The notes beneath the pieces were generated by a model. It ran no database searches and was not told where the DNA came from. It saw only the letters and a program-made list of their open reading frames with translations. A DNA stretch of 64,000 bases from Pseudomonas fortuita (GTDB lineage Bacteria; Pseudomonadota; Gammaproteobacteria; Pseudomonadales; Pseudomonadaceae): positions 2,521,501 to 2,585,500 of the forward strand of contig NZ_CP114035.2 of the NCBI RefSeq assembly GCF_026898135.2. The letters are read 5' to 3'. Position 1 is the first letter of the stretch. Each line of letters starts with the position of its first letter. Below, one piece after another: positions 1-8,860 of this stretch. A program made the translations under genes and the position numbers.

Positions 1-964
1 CGCCTGCTGCGTCCTTGTCGCGGGCGGTAACCTGGCGCTGCATCACGGCCAGGCGCAGCACGTCCCGCTCGCCGACCGGCGCCATCACCCCGAAGGTGTA
101 CAGCGTGGTACTGGGCGTGCCGGCCTGGTCTACGTCCTGGCGTTGCCAGGTCAGGCTGGTGGCCAGTGGGCCGAAATCGTAAAACGCCGACAGGCTCTTG
201 TAGTAGTTGGCGGTCTGACGCGAGGTGCCAGCGTCGTCCCAGGGGTCGCTGTAGTACAGGTTGTAGGAGGCCAGCAGCATCACCCGGCTGTTACGATACT
301 GCAGCCGGGCGCCACCACCGCGCACGGTGCGCCCCTGGCTGGCGGCATCGTCGAAGCCGAAGCTTAGCGCGGTGCCGATGCTGAAACCGTTCAGGTTCGG
401 GCTGGTGTAGGCCAGGGTGTGCTTGGGGCGCAGGTCCAGGTAATAGGCGCCCTTGCCGGCGGCAGGCAGGGCCAGGTAGGTGTAGGGCGAGCCATATGTG
501 GCCAGGAACGGGTCGGCGTAGGTGGGCGTGCCCATGCTGTAGGTCTTGCCGAACTCAAGCTTGCCCAGGGTGCGCGAGCGCAGGGCTAGCGTTGCCAGGC
601 GCAGGGTGCCAATGGTGTCCCAGGTGCCCTCCAGGGCTTTGCCATTGACGTTGAAGCCTTCCTCGACGTCCAGTTCCAGTACGGTGTCAGGGGTAAGCCC
701 CTTGCGGGCATACAGCCCGACCTTGTTGGTCCAGGCGCCGCCGCCGGCCAGGCGAAAGCCCGAGTGGTGCTGCGAGTCGTGATAGCTGGCGAATGCATCC
801 ACGGTGCCGTAGACCTTGAGCTTGTCATCGAAACCGTAATCCACCCCGTAATAGCCAAAACCCGGTGCAATCCGGCCGAGCGTCGGAAAGCCCTCGGCCT
901 GTGCCTGCACGGCAAGGCATGCCCCTTGGATCATCAACAACAACGACGTAGTGCGAGTGTTCAT
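1..964 (-). CDS. Outer-membrane porin, Gram-negative general porin family, C-terminus cut by window edge
   Basis: This gene would form a trimeric beta-barrel channel in the outer membrane for small solutes. The reading frame starts at the ATG at 964 and runs off the left edge, giving about 321 codons. A signal peptide is visible (MNTRTTSLLLMIQG then AQA at the cleavage region). The mature start contains YGVDYGFDDKLKVYGTVDAF, and alternating aromatic/polar strands with FGFDD, LEFGKTYSMG and LTWQRQDVDQ follow, as in barrel porins. It is divergent from the MFS carrier and amidohydrolase genes, so a role in entry of the same substrate is an inference. The substrate cannot be read from sequence. 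Confidence 0.8.
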   Translation of the reverse strand, partial: MNTRTTSLLLMIQGACLAVQAQAEGFPTLGRIAPGFGYYGVDYGFDDKLKVYGTVDAFASYHDSQHHSGFRLAGGGAWTNKVGLYARKGLTPDTVLELDVEEGFNVNGKALEGTWDTIGTLRLATLALRSRTLGKLEFGKTYSMGTPTYADPFLATYGSPYTYLALPAAGKGAYYLDLRPKHTLAYTSPNLNGFSIGTALSFGFDDAASQGRTVRGGGARLQYRNSRVMLLASYNLYYSDPWDDAGTSRQTANYYKSLSAFYDFGPLATSLTWQRQDVDQAGTPSTTLYTFGVMAPVGERDVLRLAVMQRQVTARDKDAAG

Positions 965-1217
965 TCACGACTCCAGGCCAGCACAGTGATGTGGTGGCTG
1001 TAGCGTCGGTGAACAGCACGTTGCAGCGTGATTGCTTATTCGGCCATGTCATGCCGTTTGGTTAATCAAGGCCCTGCGGGGCGTTACGGTTGGCGAGAAC
1101 GTCTGCGCTAGACAGGCTTCGAACACGCGCGAGGCCGCGCTTGCTGCCCGGTTGAGTGAGCACTGATGGGGCAGCGCGCAGAGGCAGGGCAATCTGCGCG
1201 CCAGTTCAGGGCAAATT

Positions 1218-1246
1218 GGTCAATGACCGGGTCGGTCAATTAACCA
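1218..1246. promoter_or_regulatory. Possible operator with GGTCAAT repeats between porin and MFS gene
   Basis: The 372-bp gap 965-1336 separates the divergent porin and MFS genes. In it GGTCAAT occurs twice (1218-1224 and 1234-1240, 16 bp apart). The first copy lies in ATTGGTCAAT, the second in GGTCAATTAACC, both near-palindromic. This looks like a binding site for a dimeric regulator, but no regulator gene is adjacent inside the window, so the call is tentative. Nothing else was recognised in the gap. Confidence 0.3.
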
Positions 1247-1336
1247 TCGGTTAGCCACATGCCGAAACTGCAAGTGTGTTGGGTGCCCGATTGGCCGATA
1301 TTCGCTGCACGCCGCGAATTGCCATCGGAGATAACA

Positions 1337-2638
1337 ATGACCAGACCGCTACCCGCACCGCCCCTTATGCAGACGGGCGCGCATTCAGCCGCGCAGGCAT
1401 CTTCCTCACGTAAAACCTTGATTGCCTGCTCGCTGGGCAATGCACTGGAAATGTACGACTTCACGATCTACAGCTTCTTCGCTGTGCTGATCGGCAGGCA
1501 TTTCTTCCCCTCCGAGTCGGCAATGGCATCGTTGTTGATGTCGCTGGCCACCTTCGGCGTCGGTTTCCTGATGCGCCCGGTGGGGGCGATGGTCATCGGT
1601 CGCTATGCCGACCGGCGCGGGCGCAAGGCGGCGCTTAGCCTTACCATCGGGCTGATGACCTTGGGCACAGCGCTGATCGCGTTTGCGCCCACCTACTCGC
1701 AGATCGGTATTTTTGCCATGGTGCTGCTGGTGGTCGGCCGGCTCATCCAGGGTATGTCGGCAGGCGGGGAGGTGGGTACTGCGTCAGTGTTCCTGATGGA
1801 GTCCAGCGCGGTTGGCAAGCGTTGCCAGAACGTCAGCTGGCAGGCCGCCAGCCAGGGCTACGCCGCCCTGCTGGGCGCCGGCTTCGGCTTTGCGCTCAGC
1901 CAGTTGCTCGACCCCGCTGCCCTGGAAAGCTGGGGCTGGCGCATACCGTTCATCTTTGGCCTGCTGATCGGCCCGGTCGGTTGGTACATACGCACGCGCT
2001 TGCCGGAAACCCACGAGGCCGCCGCAGCGCACAAGGCCGAGCCGGCGCTGGACGCCGAGGTGCTCAAACGTATCGCCCAAGGCATCGGCCTGATGGCCAG
2101 CTCGACCATCGGCATGTACCTGTTCGTGTTCTACATGCCCACCTACCTGACCACGGCCTTGCACTACCCGCCAGGCAGCGCAATGGCCATTGCCTGTATC
2201 AGCAGCGGCTGCATGGCGATCATCTGCCCGCTGGCGGGCAAGTTCGCCGACAGGTACCAGCTGCGCAAACGCCTGCTGGCGTGGACGGTAGCCACGCCAG
2301 TGGTGCTGACCCTGCCGGTGTTCTACCTGCTGGGGCAGGTGCAACACATGGGCCTGGCCATGATGTGCGTAGCGGTGCTGATCTTGCCTACCTGCATCGG
2401 TGCCGGTGCGTTCTTTGCGCTGATGATGGAGGGCTTCCCCAAAGCGCAGCGCTCCTTCGGTACCTCGGTCAGCTACAGCCTGGGGGTGACCATCTTCGGC
2501 GGGTTTTCGCCGCTGGTGGCGACCTGGCTGATTGCGGCGCTCGGCACCCCGTTGGCGCCGGCCTACTTCCTGCTGGCTGGCGGCGTTCTCAGCCTGGCCT
2601 GCCTCAAATACTTCCCCGAAAACACAGGATGCGAATGA
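1337..2638 (+). CDS. MFS transporter, metabolite:H+ symporter (ShiA/ProP-like) family
   Basis: A 433-residue inner-membrane carrier predicted to import an organic acid or amino-acid-like solute by proton symport. The first helix motif NALEMYDFTIYSFFAVLIG, the cytoplasmic loop GRYADRRGRK and the motif ESWGWRIPF are typical of the metabolite:H+ symporter group; about twelve hydrophobic helices are visible. The ATG at 1337 was chosen over an upstream ATG at 1259 because GGAG lies 6 bp before it and the upstream part is not carrier-like. The stop is one base before the next start (2640), so it is co-transcribed with the M20 amidohydrolase, which suggests that the imported solute is that enzyme's substrate. 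Confidence 0.88.
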   Translation: MTRPLPAPPLMQTGAHSAAQASSSRKTLIACSLGNALEMYDFTIYSFFAVLIGRHFFPSESAMASLLMSLATFGVGFLMRPVGAMVIGRYADRRGRKAALSLTIGLMTLGTALIAFAPTYSQIGIFAMVLLVVGRLIQGMSAGGEVGTASVFLMESSAVGKRCQNVSWQAASQGYAALLGAGFGFALSQLLDPAALESWGWRIPFIFGLLIGPVGWYIRTRLPETHEAAAAHKAEPALDAEVLKRIAQGIGLMASSTIGMYLFVFYMPTYLTTALHYPPGSAMAIACISSGCMAIICPLAGKFADRYQLRKRLLAWTVATPVVLTLPVFYLLGQVQHMGLAMMCVAVLILPTCIGAGAFFALMMEGFPKAQRSFGTSVSYSLGVTIFGGFSPLVATWLIAALGTPLAPAYFLLAGGVLSLACLKYFPENTGCE

Positions 2639-2639
2639 C

Positions 2640-3839
2640 ATGGGCACTTTGAACATGACTGTCTTCCAGAATGATCAACCTCAGGCCTCGGCAGCAGAGC
2701 CGGATGAGTTCGTCGTGATCCGCCGGCAGATTCACGCCGCGCCGGAGCTTGGTGGCGACACGCCTGACACGGCGGCGCTGGTAGCCGACAAGTTGCAGGC
2801 CTGGGGTTATGAGGTGCATCGCAACGTGGGCGGGCATGGGGTTGTCGGGGTGTTGCAGGTAGGGGAAAGCCCCCGCAGCATTGGCCTGCGAGCTGACATG
2901 GACGCACTGCCCATGAGTGAGAAGAACCCCTTTGCGCATGCCAGCAAAATCCCCGGCCGCATGCATGCCTGTGGGCATGACGGGCACACCGCGATCCTGT
3001 TGGCAGCTGCAGCACAGCTGGCGGCAACACGCAATTTCAACGGCACGTTGAACGTGATCTTTCAGCCGGACGAAGAGGGCCTGGCCGGGGCCAGGGCGAT
3101 GATCGACGACGGCCTGTTCGAGCGCTTCCCGTGTGACTCGGTGTACGCGCTGCACAACATGCCCGGCATGCCGGTGGGCACCTGCGTGGTGCAAACCGGC
3201 CCAACCATGGCGTCCTCCGAGCGCGTCAGCATTCGTATCACGGGCAAAGGTGGCCACGGGGCGATGCCGGAACTGTCGGTGGACCCGGTAATGGCGTTGA
3301 ACAGCCTGATCAGTGGCATCCAGACCATCAAGTCGCGCAACCTGAGCGTCGAGGACTATGCCGTCATCAGCATCGGCATGATCCAGGCCGGTACCGTCTA
3401 CAACATCATTCCTGACGAGGCCAGCATGCTGCTGAGCGTGCGCACCGACACGGCCGAGACCCAGCAAAAGATCAACAGCCGCATTGACGCCCTGGCCAGG
3501 GGGCATGCCGAAAGCTTTGGCGTGGAGATCGATGTGCAATTCACTCAACTGGCGCCCGCGTTGTGCAACAGTGATCACGAAAGTGCGTTGCTGCGTGAAA
3601 GCCTGAGGCCATTGTTCGCCGACGGCTCGTTACTGGACAAGATGCCGAAGAAGGTCATGGGCACCGAAGACTTTGCCTACATGTTGCAGGCGCGACCTGG
3701 CTGTTACTTCATGCTGGGGAATGGTACAGGCGAGTTCCATGGGTGCTCGGTGCATAACCCGCACTACGATTTCAATGATGCGTTGGTGAAGATCGGCGCC
3801 GATTGTTGGGTAAAGTGGGTGCAGGACTACCTGCGTTGA
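2640..3839 (+). CDS. M20 family amidohydrolase (hippurate hydrolase / N-acyl-amino-acid hydrolase type)
   Basis: A 399-residue metallo-hydrolase that should cleave an N-acyl amide to a free amino acid and a carboxylic acid in the cytoplasm. The metal-site motif HACGHDGHT (residues 109-117), the acidic pair in FQPDEEG (about 141-147), GLRADMDALPM and the dimerisation-domain sequence GKGGHGAMPE are all present. The length is usual for the HipO/aminoacylase group. The gene follows the MFS carrier directly. An alternative ATG lies at 2655. The exact acyl group is not readable. Confidence 0.88.
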   Translation: MGTLNMTVFQNDQPQASAAEPDEFVVIRRQIHAAPELGGDTPDTAALVADKLQAWGYEVHRNVGGHGVVGVLQVGESPRSIGLRADMDALPMSEKNPFAHASKIPGRMHACGHDGHTAILLAAAAQLAATRNFNGTLNVIFQPDEEGLAGARAMIDDGLFERFPCDSVYALHNMPGMPVGTCVVQTGPTMASSERVSIRITGKGGHGAMPELSVDPVMALNSLISGIQTIKSRNLSVEDYAVISIGMIQAGTVYNIIPDEASMLLSVRTDTAETQQKINSRIDALARGHAESFGVEIDVQFTQLAPALCNSDHESALLRESLRPLFADGSLLDKMPKKVMGTEDFAYMLQARPGCYFMLGNGTGEFHGCSVHNPHYDFNDALVKIGADCWVKWVQDYLR

Positions 3840-3850
3840 TGCCGTTGTCG

Positions 3851-3866
3851 GGGGGCCACGGCCCCC
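3851..3866 (+). terminator. Hairpin after the amidohydrolase gene
   Basis: GGGGGCC-AC-GGCCCCC forms a strong 7-bp stem 12 bases after the stop of the M20 gene. No T-tract follows, so it is terminator-like rather than a certain intrinsic terminator. Confidence 0.45.
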
Positions 3867-3987
3867 ACAGCCCCTGCGAGCGCTGCTTCACCCTGTGGTA
3901 GCAGCTGTTTTGCACAGCGCCTGAAAGCTTGCGCGATCACGGTGGGAGCAACTGTCTTGCTCAACTTCTAAAAGCTGGCGCGATCAC

Positions 3988-4073
3988 TGTGGGAGCGGGC
4001 TTGCCCCGCGAACACGGGCGAAGCCCGTGCCATCCAGCGCGCAGCCTGCTTCGCGGGCACGCCGCTCCCACAG
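3988..4073. repeat. REP pair (P. putida type)
   Basis: Two inverted REP units: GTGGGAGCGGGCTTGCCCCG near 3989 and the opposing GCTTCGCGGGCACGCCGCTC ending at CCCACAG (4073), with a small CACGGGCGAAGCCCGTG stem between them. The gap 3840-4159 holds this pair, a degenerate GTGGGAGCAACTG copy near 3941 and the hairpin at 3851. It has no gene. Confidence 0.8.
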
Positions 4074-4159
4074 CAGCCAACCCTGCCACGTGCTACAGCA
4101 ATTGAACGTCCCGCCACGCCAGGGCTCTCACAAGCAAAGGGTACAGCGAGGCCACCTTC

Positions 4160-4402
4160 ATGAGCATCGAGCGCAGCATTCCCGAACTGAAAGCCTGGTA
4201 CGCCCAGTACGATGACATCAGTTACCGGCGCGAGTCACCGGATGCCTACCACCATGAACTGGTTCGTACCGCAGAAGCCCTGCGCGACGATGGCACCATC
4301 GACTGGGATGACTGGCTGGCGCTCAAGGCGCTGGCCGATGAGGCGCATATCCGCGCCCTGGAAGATGCCGTGCAGGCCCATGTCAGCGACCCTGACGCAT
4401 GA
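4160..4402 (+). CDS. Small acidic protein of unknown function, 80 aa
   Basis: An 80-residue acidic, helical protein starting MSIERSIPELKAWY and rich in Trp, Asp and Glu (IDWDDWLALKALADEAHI). No domain is recognised. GAGG lies 8 bases before the ATG. Its stop overlaps the start of xthA by 4 bases (ATGA), so the two are almost certainly translated from one message, which suggests a DNA-repair or stress context. It has no signal peptide or membrane segment. Confidence 0.7.
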   Translation: MSIERSIPELKAWYAQYDDISYRRESPDAYHHELVRTAEALRDDGTIDWDDWLALKALADEAHIRALEDAVQAHVSDPDA

Positions 4403-5205
4403 AAGCGCTGAAAATTGCCACCTTCAATATCAATGGCATCCGCAGCCGCTTGCCTGCGCTGCTGGCCTGGCTGGAGCGCGAGCAGCCCGATATCGCCTGC
4501 CTGCAGGAGCTGAAGGCGACCGACCAGCAGTTCCCTCGCGCGCAGTTGGAGGCGGCAGGTTATGGCTGCCTTTACCAAGGGCAACCCTCCTGGAACGGGG
4601 TGGCCATCCTGGCGCGGGGCAGCGATCCGCTGGAGGTTCGGCGCGGCGTGCCAGGCATGGAGGATGACAGCCAGAGCCGCTATCTGGAAGCGGCGGTACA
4701 CGGGGTGCTGGTAGCGTGCCTCTACTTGCCGAACGGCAACCCGCAGCCAGGGCCCAAGTTCGATTACAAGCTGCGCTGGTTCGAATGCCTGATCAAGCAT
4801 GCGCATAGCCTGTATCAAAGCGGCCACCCCACGCTGCTGGCCGGTGATTTCAATGTCGTGCCCACCGACATGGATATCTACAACCCCCGGTCCTGGCTGA
4901 AGGACGCCTTGCTCCAGCCTGAGTCGCGCGCGTGTTACCAGCAACTGCTGGACCAGGGCTGGGTCGATGCCATACGCCATCTGTACCCGGACGAGCGTGT
5001 CTACACCTTTTGGGACTATTTCCGAAACCACTGGCCGCGCAATGCCGGGTTACGCATCGACCACCTGTTGCTGAACGCCGAACTGGCCCCCTACCTGAAG
5101 CAGGCGGGGGTGGATGCCTGGGTGCGCAACGAGGTCAAGGCCAGCGATCATGCACCCGCCTGGATAGCGCTGGGTGCACGTCGCGCCCGATCAAAGAACG
5201 TGTGA
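4399..5205 (+). CDS. xthA: Exodeoxyribonuclease III (AP endonuclease)
   Basis: A 268-residue Mg-dependent nuclease of the EEP superfamily that nicks DNA 5' of abasic sites and removes 3' blocking groups in base-excision repair. The catalytic motifs are in order: FNINGIRSR, the Glu in LQELKATDQQ, YLPNGNPQPG, GDFNVVPTDMD, RIDHLLLN and the final SDHAPAW. The length is that of E. coli XthA. It overlaps the upstream 80-aa gene by 4 bases. Confidence 0.95.
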   Translation: MKALKIATFNINGIRSRLPALLAWLEREQPDIACLQELKATDQQFPRAQLEAAGYGCLYQGQPSWNGVAILARGSDPLEVRRGVPGMEDDSQSRYLEAAVHGVLVACLYLPNGNPQPGPKFDYKLRWFECLIKHAHSLYQSGHPTLLAGDFNVVPTDMDIYNPRSWLKDALLQPESRACYQQLLDQGWVDAIRHLYPDERVYTFWDYFRNHWPRNAGLRIDHLLLNAELAPYLKQAGVDAWVRNEVKASDHAPAWIALGARRARSKNV

Positions 5206-5214
5206 AAACGCCTG

Positions 5215-5234
5215 GCCCGCGCAGCTGCGCGGGC
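5215..5234. terminator. Perfect 20-bp palindrome between convergent xthA and ThDP enzyme genes
   Basis: GCCCGCGC-AGCT-GCGCGGGC is a perfect inverted repeat located between the stops of two converging genes (5205 and 5247). It likely acts as a bidirectional terminator, although the T-tracts are weak on both sides. Confidence 0.6.
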
Positions 5235-5246
5235 TCTGCTCGGGCG

Positions 5247-7034
5247 TCATTTTTTGCCGGGCAGCACTGAGCTGAGCACTTGCTTGGCCGTCTGCACAAT
5301 GACCCCGGCCTGGTTCGGGTCACCCTTGAGCAAGGTGCTGGCGAACTTCTTTGCCTGCTCCAGCTTGATATGAGGTGGCAGAGGTGGCACGTTCGGGTCG
5401 GTCTTGAACTCGATCAGTACCGGCCGATCAGCGGCCAGTGCGCGCTCCCACGCTTCGGCGACGTCGTCTTCGCGGTCTACGTAGATCCCTTGCAGGCCAA
5501 TGGAAATGGCGAATAAATGGTAGGGAACGTCAGGAATGGATTGCGAAGCCTCGAACTTGGGGTCGCCCTCCATCACCCGTTGCTCCCAAGTGACCTGGTT
5601 GAGGTCTTCGTTGTTGAACACTGCGCAGATCCACTGCGGGTTGTCCCACTGCTGCCAGTACTTGGCCACCGTGATCAATTCAGCCAGGTTGTTCATCTGC
5701 ATGGCCCCATCACCTACCAGGGCAACCACCGCGCGCTGCGGGTGGGCGAACTTTGCCGCGATCGCATAGGGCACGGCCGCGCCCATGCAGGCCAGGCCAC
5801 CGGACAGCGAGCACTGCATGCCCTGGCGGATCTGCAGGTCGCGGGCAAACCAGTTGGCGCAGGAGCCAGAATCGCTGGTGATGATGGCGTGCTCGGGCAG
5901 GCGCGGGGACAGTTCATGGACCACGCGTTGTGGGTTGATCGGGTCAGCCTTGACCAGGGCACGTTTGGCCACGGTCTTGTCCCACTGCGCACGCCAGGTC
6001 TCGACCTTGTCCCGCCAGCGCCGTTCGGTCTTGTGTTCGAGCAGTGGCAGCAGTGCGCGCAAAGTTTCACTGGCATCGCCGACCAGGTTGACCTCCATCG
6101 GGTAGCGCAGGCTGAGCATGTCGGGCTGCAGGTCGATCTGCACACCGCGCGCCTGGCCTTCCTTGGGTAAAAACTCGGAATAGGGGAAGCCGGAGCCGAT
6201 CATCAGCAACGTGTCGCATTCGGTCATCAGCTGATAACTGGGTTTGGTGCCCAGCAGGCCGATCGACCCGGTAACCCACGGCAGGTCGTCTGGTAGAACA
6301 GCCTTGCCCAGCAGTGCCTTGGCCACGCCAGCGCCGAGTGTTTCGGCCACCGCAATAACCTCATCAGTCGCCTGCAGGGCGCCAGCGCCCACCAGGATTG
6401 CCACCTTGCGCCCGGCATTGAGCACATCGGCGGCGCGCTGCAGGTCTTCATCGAACGGCAACACCCGGGGCTTGCTGTAGCCGATGCCGGAATGCACGGT
6501 ACCGTGAGCCCTCGGTGGTTCGTGGTAGGGCAGGTCCTGCAGGTCGTTGGGCAGGATCACGGCGGTGACGCGGCGTTCGCCGACGGCCGTACGCACCGCG
6601 CGGTCGAGCAGGTGGCGCACCTGCTCCGGGGTCGAAGCCTGTTGCACGAACGCGCCAGCGACGTCCTTGAACATGGACACCAGGTCAAGTTCCTGCTGGT
6701 AATGCCCGCCCAGGGCCGCACGGGCCTGTTGGCCGACGATGGCCAGCACCGGCTGATGGTCCATACGCGCATCGTACAGGCCAGTAAGCAGGTGCGAAGC
6801 GCCCGGGCCGGAGGTGGCCATGCAAACACCGAGCTCGCCGGTGAACTTGGCATGGGCGCTGGCCATGAAGGCGGCCATTTCCTCGTGGCGGGCCTGGATG
6901 AATTCAATCTTGCCGTTGGCCCGGCTCAGCGCGCCGAACACGCCGTTGATGCCGTCGCCGGGGTAACCGAAGATGCGCCGCACGCCCCATTGATACAAAC
7001 GCTCCACCAGAAAGTCGCCTACCGTGCCGGTCAT
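5247..7034 (-). CDS. Thiamine-diphosphate enzyme, pyruvate oxidase / acetolactate-synthase-like (PoxB type)
   Basis: A 595-residue ThDP-dependent enzyme that probably decarboxylates pyruvate, as PoxB does to acetate with quinone as acceptor. The ThDP-activating Glu lies in QARHEEMAAFMASAH, the cofactor motif GDGAMQMNNLAEL is intact, and GSIGLLGTKPS belongs to the central FAD/nucleotide domain. The ATG at 7034 was chosen because GGGAGCAGG precedes it; the region upstream is not enzyme-like. It sits in a run of stress-type genes (hemerythrin, SDR, PfpI), which fits the stationary-phase use known for poxB. Other members of the acetolactate synthase superfamily cannot be excluded. Confidence 0.82.
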   Translation of the reverse strand: MTGTVGDFLVERLYQWGVRRIFGYPGDGINGVFGALSRANGKIEFIQARHEEMAAFMASAHAKFTGELGVCMATSGPGASHLLTGLYDARMDHQPVLAIVGQQARAALGGHYQQELDLVSMFKDVAGAFVQQASTPEQVRHLLDRAVRTAVGERRVTAVILPNDLQDLPYHEPPRAHGTVHSGIGYSKPRVLPFDEDLQRAADVLNAGRKVAILVGAGALQATDEVIAVAETLGAGVAKALLGKAVLPDDLPWVTGSIGLLGTKPSYQLMTECDTLLMIGSGFPYSEFLPKEGQARGVQIDLQPDMLSLRYPMEVNLVGDASETLRALLPLLEHKTERRWRDKVETWRAQWDKTVAKRALVKADPINPQRVVHELSPRLPEHAIITSDSGSCANWFARDLQIRQGMQCSLSGGLACMGAAVPYAIAAKFAHPQRAVVALVGDGAMQMNNLAELITVAKYWQQWDNPQWICAVFNNEDLNQVTWEQRVMEGDPKFEASQSIPDVPYHLFAISIGLQGIYVDREDDVAEAWERALAADRPVLIEFKTDPNVPPLPPHIKLEQAKKFASTLLKGDPNQAGVIVQTAKQVLSSVLPGKK

Positions 7035-7193
7035 TGCCTGCTCCCGTTCCGTGATTGATAGGTGTCTGGACTTGGCACGCGTCGATAAAGTTTCAACGGT
7101 GTGCACACTGCAGTGAGCGGTCTGCAAGACGTGGCATCAGCGCCACCCTGAGCCTTTCTCCGGTCGCGCCCGATCTGGCGAGGCGCCTTCTCC

Positions 7194-7658
7194 TCATGCA
7201 GCCCGCTGCTCACCCTTGAGCAGTTTTTTCTGGGCTTCCATGGCAGCCCCCAGTTCGTCCAGTTGGTCTTTCCCAAGAAGCTTTTTCGCCGTGGGGAAAA
7301 GCGCCTCTTCCTCTTCCTCGATGTGATGTTCGAGCAGCTCCTTCATCACCTTCACCCGACCGGCGAATTCAAGGGTGCCGGTGTCCGTATGGAGCAGATC
7401 AGGGAGCACCAGGGCATCGACAGTCCGGTGTTCTTCCTTGGCTTCGTAATACATCTTGGCTTCCTCCTTGCCACCGGCCTGCTTGATGGCGGGGTAGAGG
7501 ATGTCTTCCTCAAGGGCCGTGTGAACCTGCAATTCCTGCTCGATGCGGTGGAGCAGATCGGCGCGCTTCTTTACGGCACGTTCAGTGGTCGAGGAGAGCT
7601 CTTCCAACAGCTTCTTGACCAGTTTGTGGTCTTGAATCAGCAGATCGATAGCATTCAT
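7194..7658 (-). CDS. Hemerythrin HHE cation-binding domain protein
   Basis: A 154-residue four-helix diiron protein. The metal-ligand pattern is visible: H in IQDHKLVKKLLEEL, HTALEEDILYPAI, KEEHRTVD and LLEHHIEEEEEALFP. It may bind oxygen or NO or take part in redox stress defence. GAGGTG lies 6 bases before the ATG at 7658. It precedes the ThDP enzyme on the same strand, about 160 bp away, and co-expression is likely. Confidence 0.88.
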   Translation of the reverse strand: MNAIDLLIQDHKLVKKLLEELSSTTERAVKKRADLLHRIEQELQVHTALEEDILYPAIKQAGGKEEAKMYYEAKEEHRTVDALVLPDLLHTDTGTLEFAGRVKVMKELLEHHIEEEEEALFPTAKKLLGKDQLDELGAAMEAQKKLLKGEQRAA

Positions 7659-7747
7659 GGTGTCACCTCGTTGCGGGCGAATGGATAATGGCTTCCTTGG
7701 TGTTGAGTGGCAGTGGCGGGCAGGGTTCAACGATGTTGATGTCTGGT

Positions 7748-7778
7748 AGCACAGGCGCGATGCGTTATCGCCTGTGCT
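7748..7778 (-). terminator. 10-bp stem-loop downstream of the SDR gene
   Basis: AGCACAGGCG (7748-7757) pairs perfectly with CGCCTGTGCT (7769-7778) around an 11-base loop. It lies between the SDR stop (7806) and the hemerythrin start (7658) on the minus strand, so it would end SDR transcription. No clear T-run follows. Confidence 0.5.
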
Positions 7779-7805
7779 CTTGAGCGACTGGGGCCGTCGT
7801 GCGGT

Positions 7806-8663
7806 TCAAAGGATAGGTTTGCCCCCTGTAACGCCGTAGCGCGAACCCGAGATGTAGCTGGCCTCGTCCGAGCCCAGCAATACATAGATCGGCGCCACCT
7901 CGACCGGTTGCCCCGGCCGCCCCATGGGGTAACCTGAACCGAAGTTCTTCACCGCTTCATCAGGCATGGTGGCCGGGATCAGTGGTGTCCAGATAGGGCC
8001 TGGGGCCACGCTGTTCACTCGAATCCCTTGTTTGCCCAGCAACTGGGCGAGGCCAGCGGTGAAATTGGCAATAGCCCCTTTGGTGGCGGCATAGGCCAAC
8101 AGGCTGGGTGACGGGTCGTCGGAGTTGACCGAGCTGGTGTTGATGATCGAACCGCCCTTGGGCATGGAGGGCAGAGCGCGCTGGCAAATGCGGAAAATGG
8201 CAGTGATGTTGGTGTCGAACGTCATCACCCATTCTTCGTCGTCAATGTCGGCCAGGCTCTCGTGGGCCATCTGGAACGCGGCGTTGTTGACCAGGATATC
8301 GATGCGCCCGAACTGTGCCACGGTCTTGTCGACAATGTCGTAGCACTGCTGTTTCTGTGCCAGGTCGCCGGGTAGCAGCAAGCATTGGCGGCCAGCGGCC
8401 TCGACCCAGCGCGCCGTTTCCTGCGCATCTTCGTGTTCATTCAGATAGGCAATGGCCACGTCAGCACCCTCACGCGCATAGGCGATTGCCACCGCGCGCC
8501 CGATGCCGCTGTCGGCTCCGGTAATCAGGGCGATCTTGCCTTCGAGCCGGTTGTTGCCGGTGTAGGTCTGCTCGCCACAGTCCGGATACGGCTCCATCTT
8601 GCGTTGTGAACCGGGAACGCTTTGCGGTTGGGATGGGAAGGGAGGGGTAGGGTAGTCGCTCAT
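7806..8663 (-). CDS. SDR-family oxidoreductase, YghA-like
   Basis: A 285-residue classical short-chain dehydrogenase with an N-terminal extension (about 40 residues, Pro-rich, containing PYPDCGEQTYTGNNRLEGK) typical of the YghA/general-stress SDR group. The cofactor motif TGADSGIGRA, the NNAA motif, the catalytic Ser in NTSSVN and the YAATKGA catalytic pair are present. GGAG lies 8 bases before the ATG at 8663; a GTG 9 bases upstream is less well placed. In other pseudomonads such genes are induced in stationary phase; the substrate is unknown. Confidence 0.88.
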   Translation of the reverse strand: MSDYPTPPFPSQPQSVPGSQRKMEPYPDCGEQTYTGNNRLEGKIALITGADSGIGRAVAIAYAREGADVAIAYLNEHEDAQETARWVEAAGRQCLLLPGDLAQKQQCYDIVDKTVAQFGRIDILVNNAAFQMAHESLADIDDEEWVMTFDTNITAIFRICQRALPSMPKGGSIINTSSVNSDDPSPSLLAYAATKGAIANFTAGLAQLLGKQGIRVNSVAPGPIWTPLIPATMPDEAVKNFGSGYPMGRPGQPVEVAPIYVLLGSDEASYISGSRYGVTGGKPIL

Positions 8664-8860
8664 GGTGGTCACTCCAGCAGTCGGAAACGTTCGTTACCGT
8701 TCGAGGGGGGCAGCGCTGCCGGTGTTGAAGTGGATACTGGCTTTGTGCGACGGGCGGTTGTCCCATGCATTGCCAATGAATTTTCGTTGCCTGGACAGCT
8801 CTACCGCTGACCGGTCTTGCGCTGTCACGGGCAAGGCTCACGCATTCAAGGAGTACCGCA

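Noticed and set aside
1784..2656. A 290-codon minus-strand frame opposite the MFS gene
   Set aside because: Composition (Gln, His, Arg, Gly) is that of a reverse-frame shadow; no ribosome site or domain.
3988..4073. Inverted repeats first considered as mobile-element ends or terminators
   Set aside because: They match the REP core seen again at 15729, 23118 and 25573, with no transposase or target duplication.
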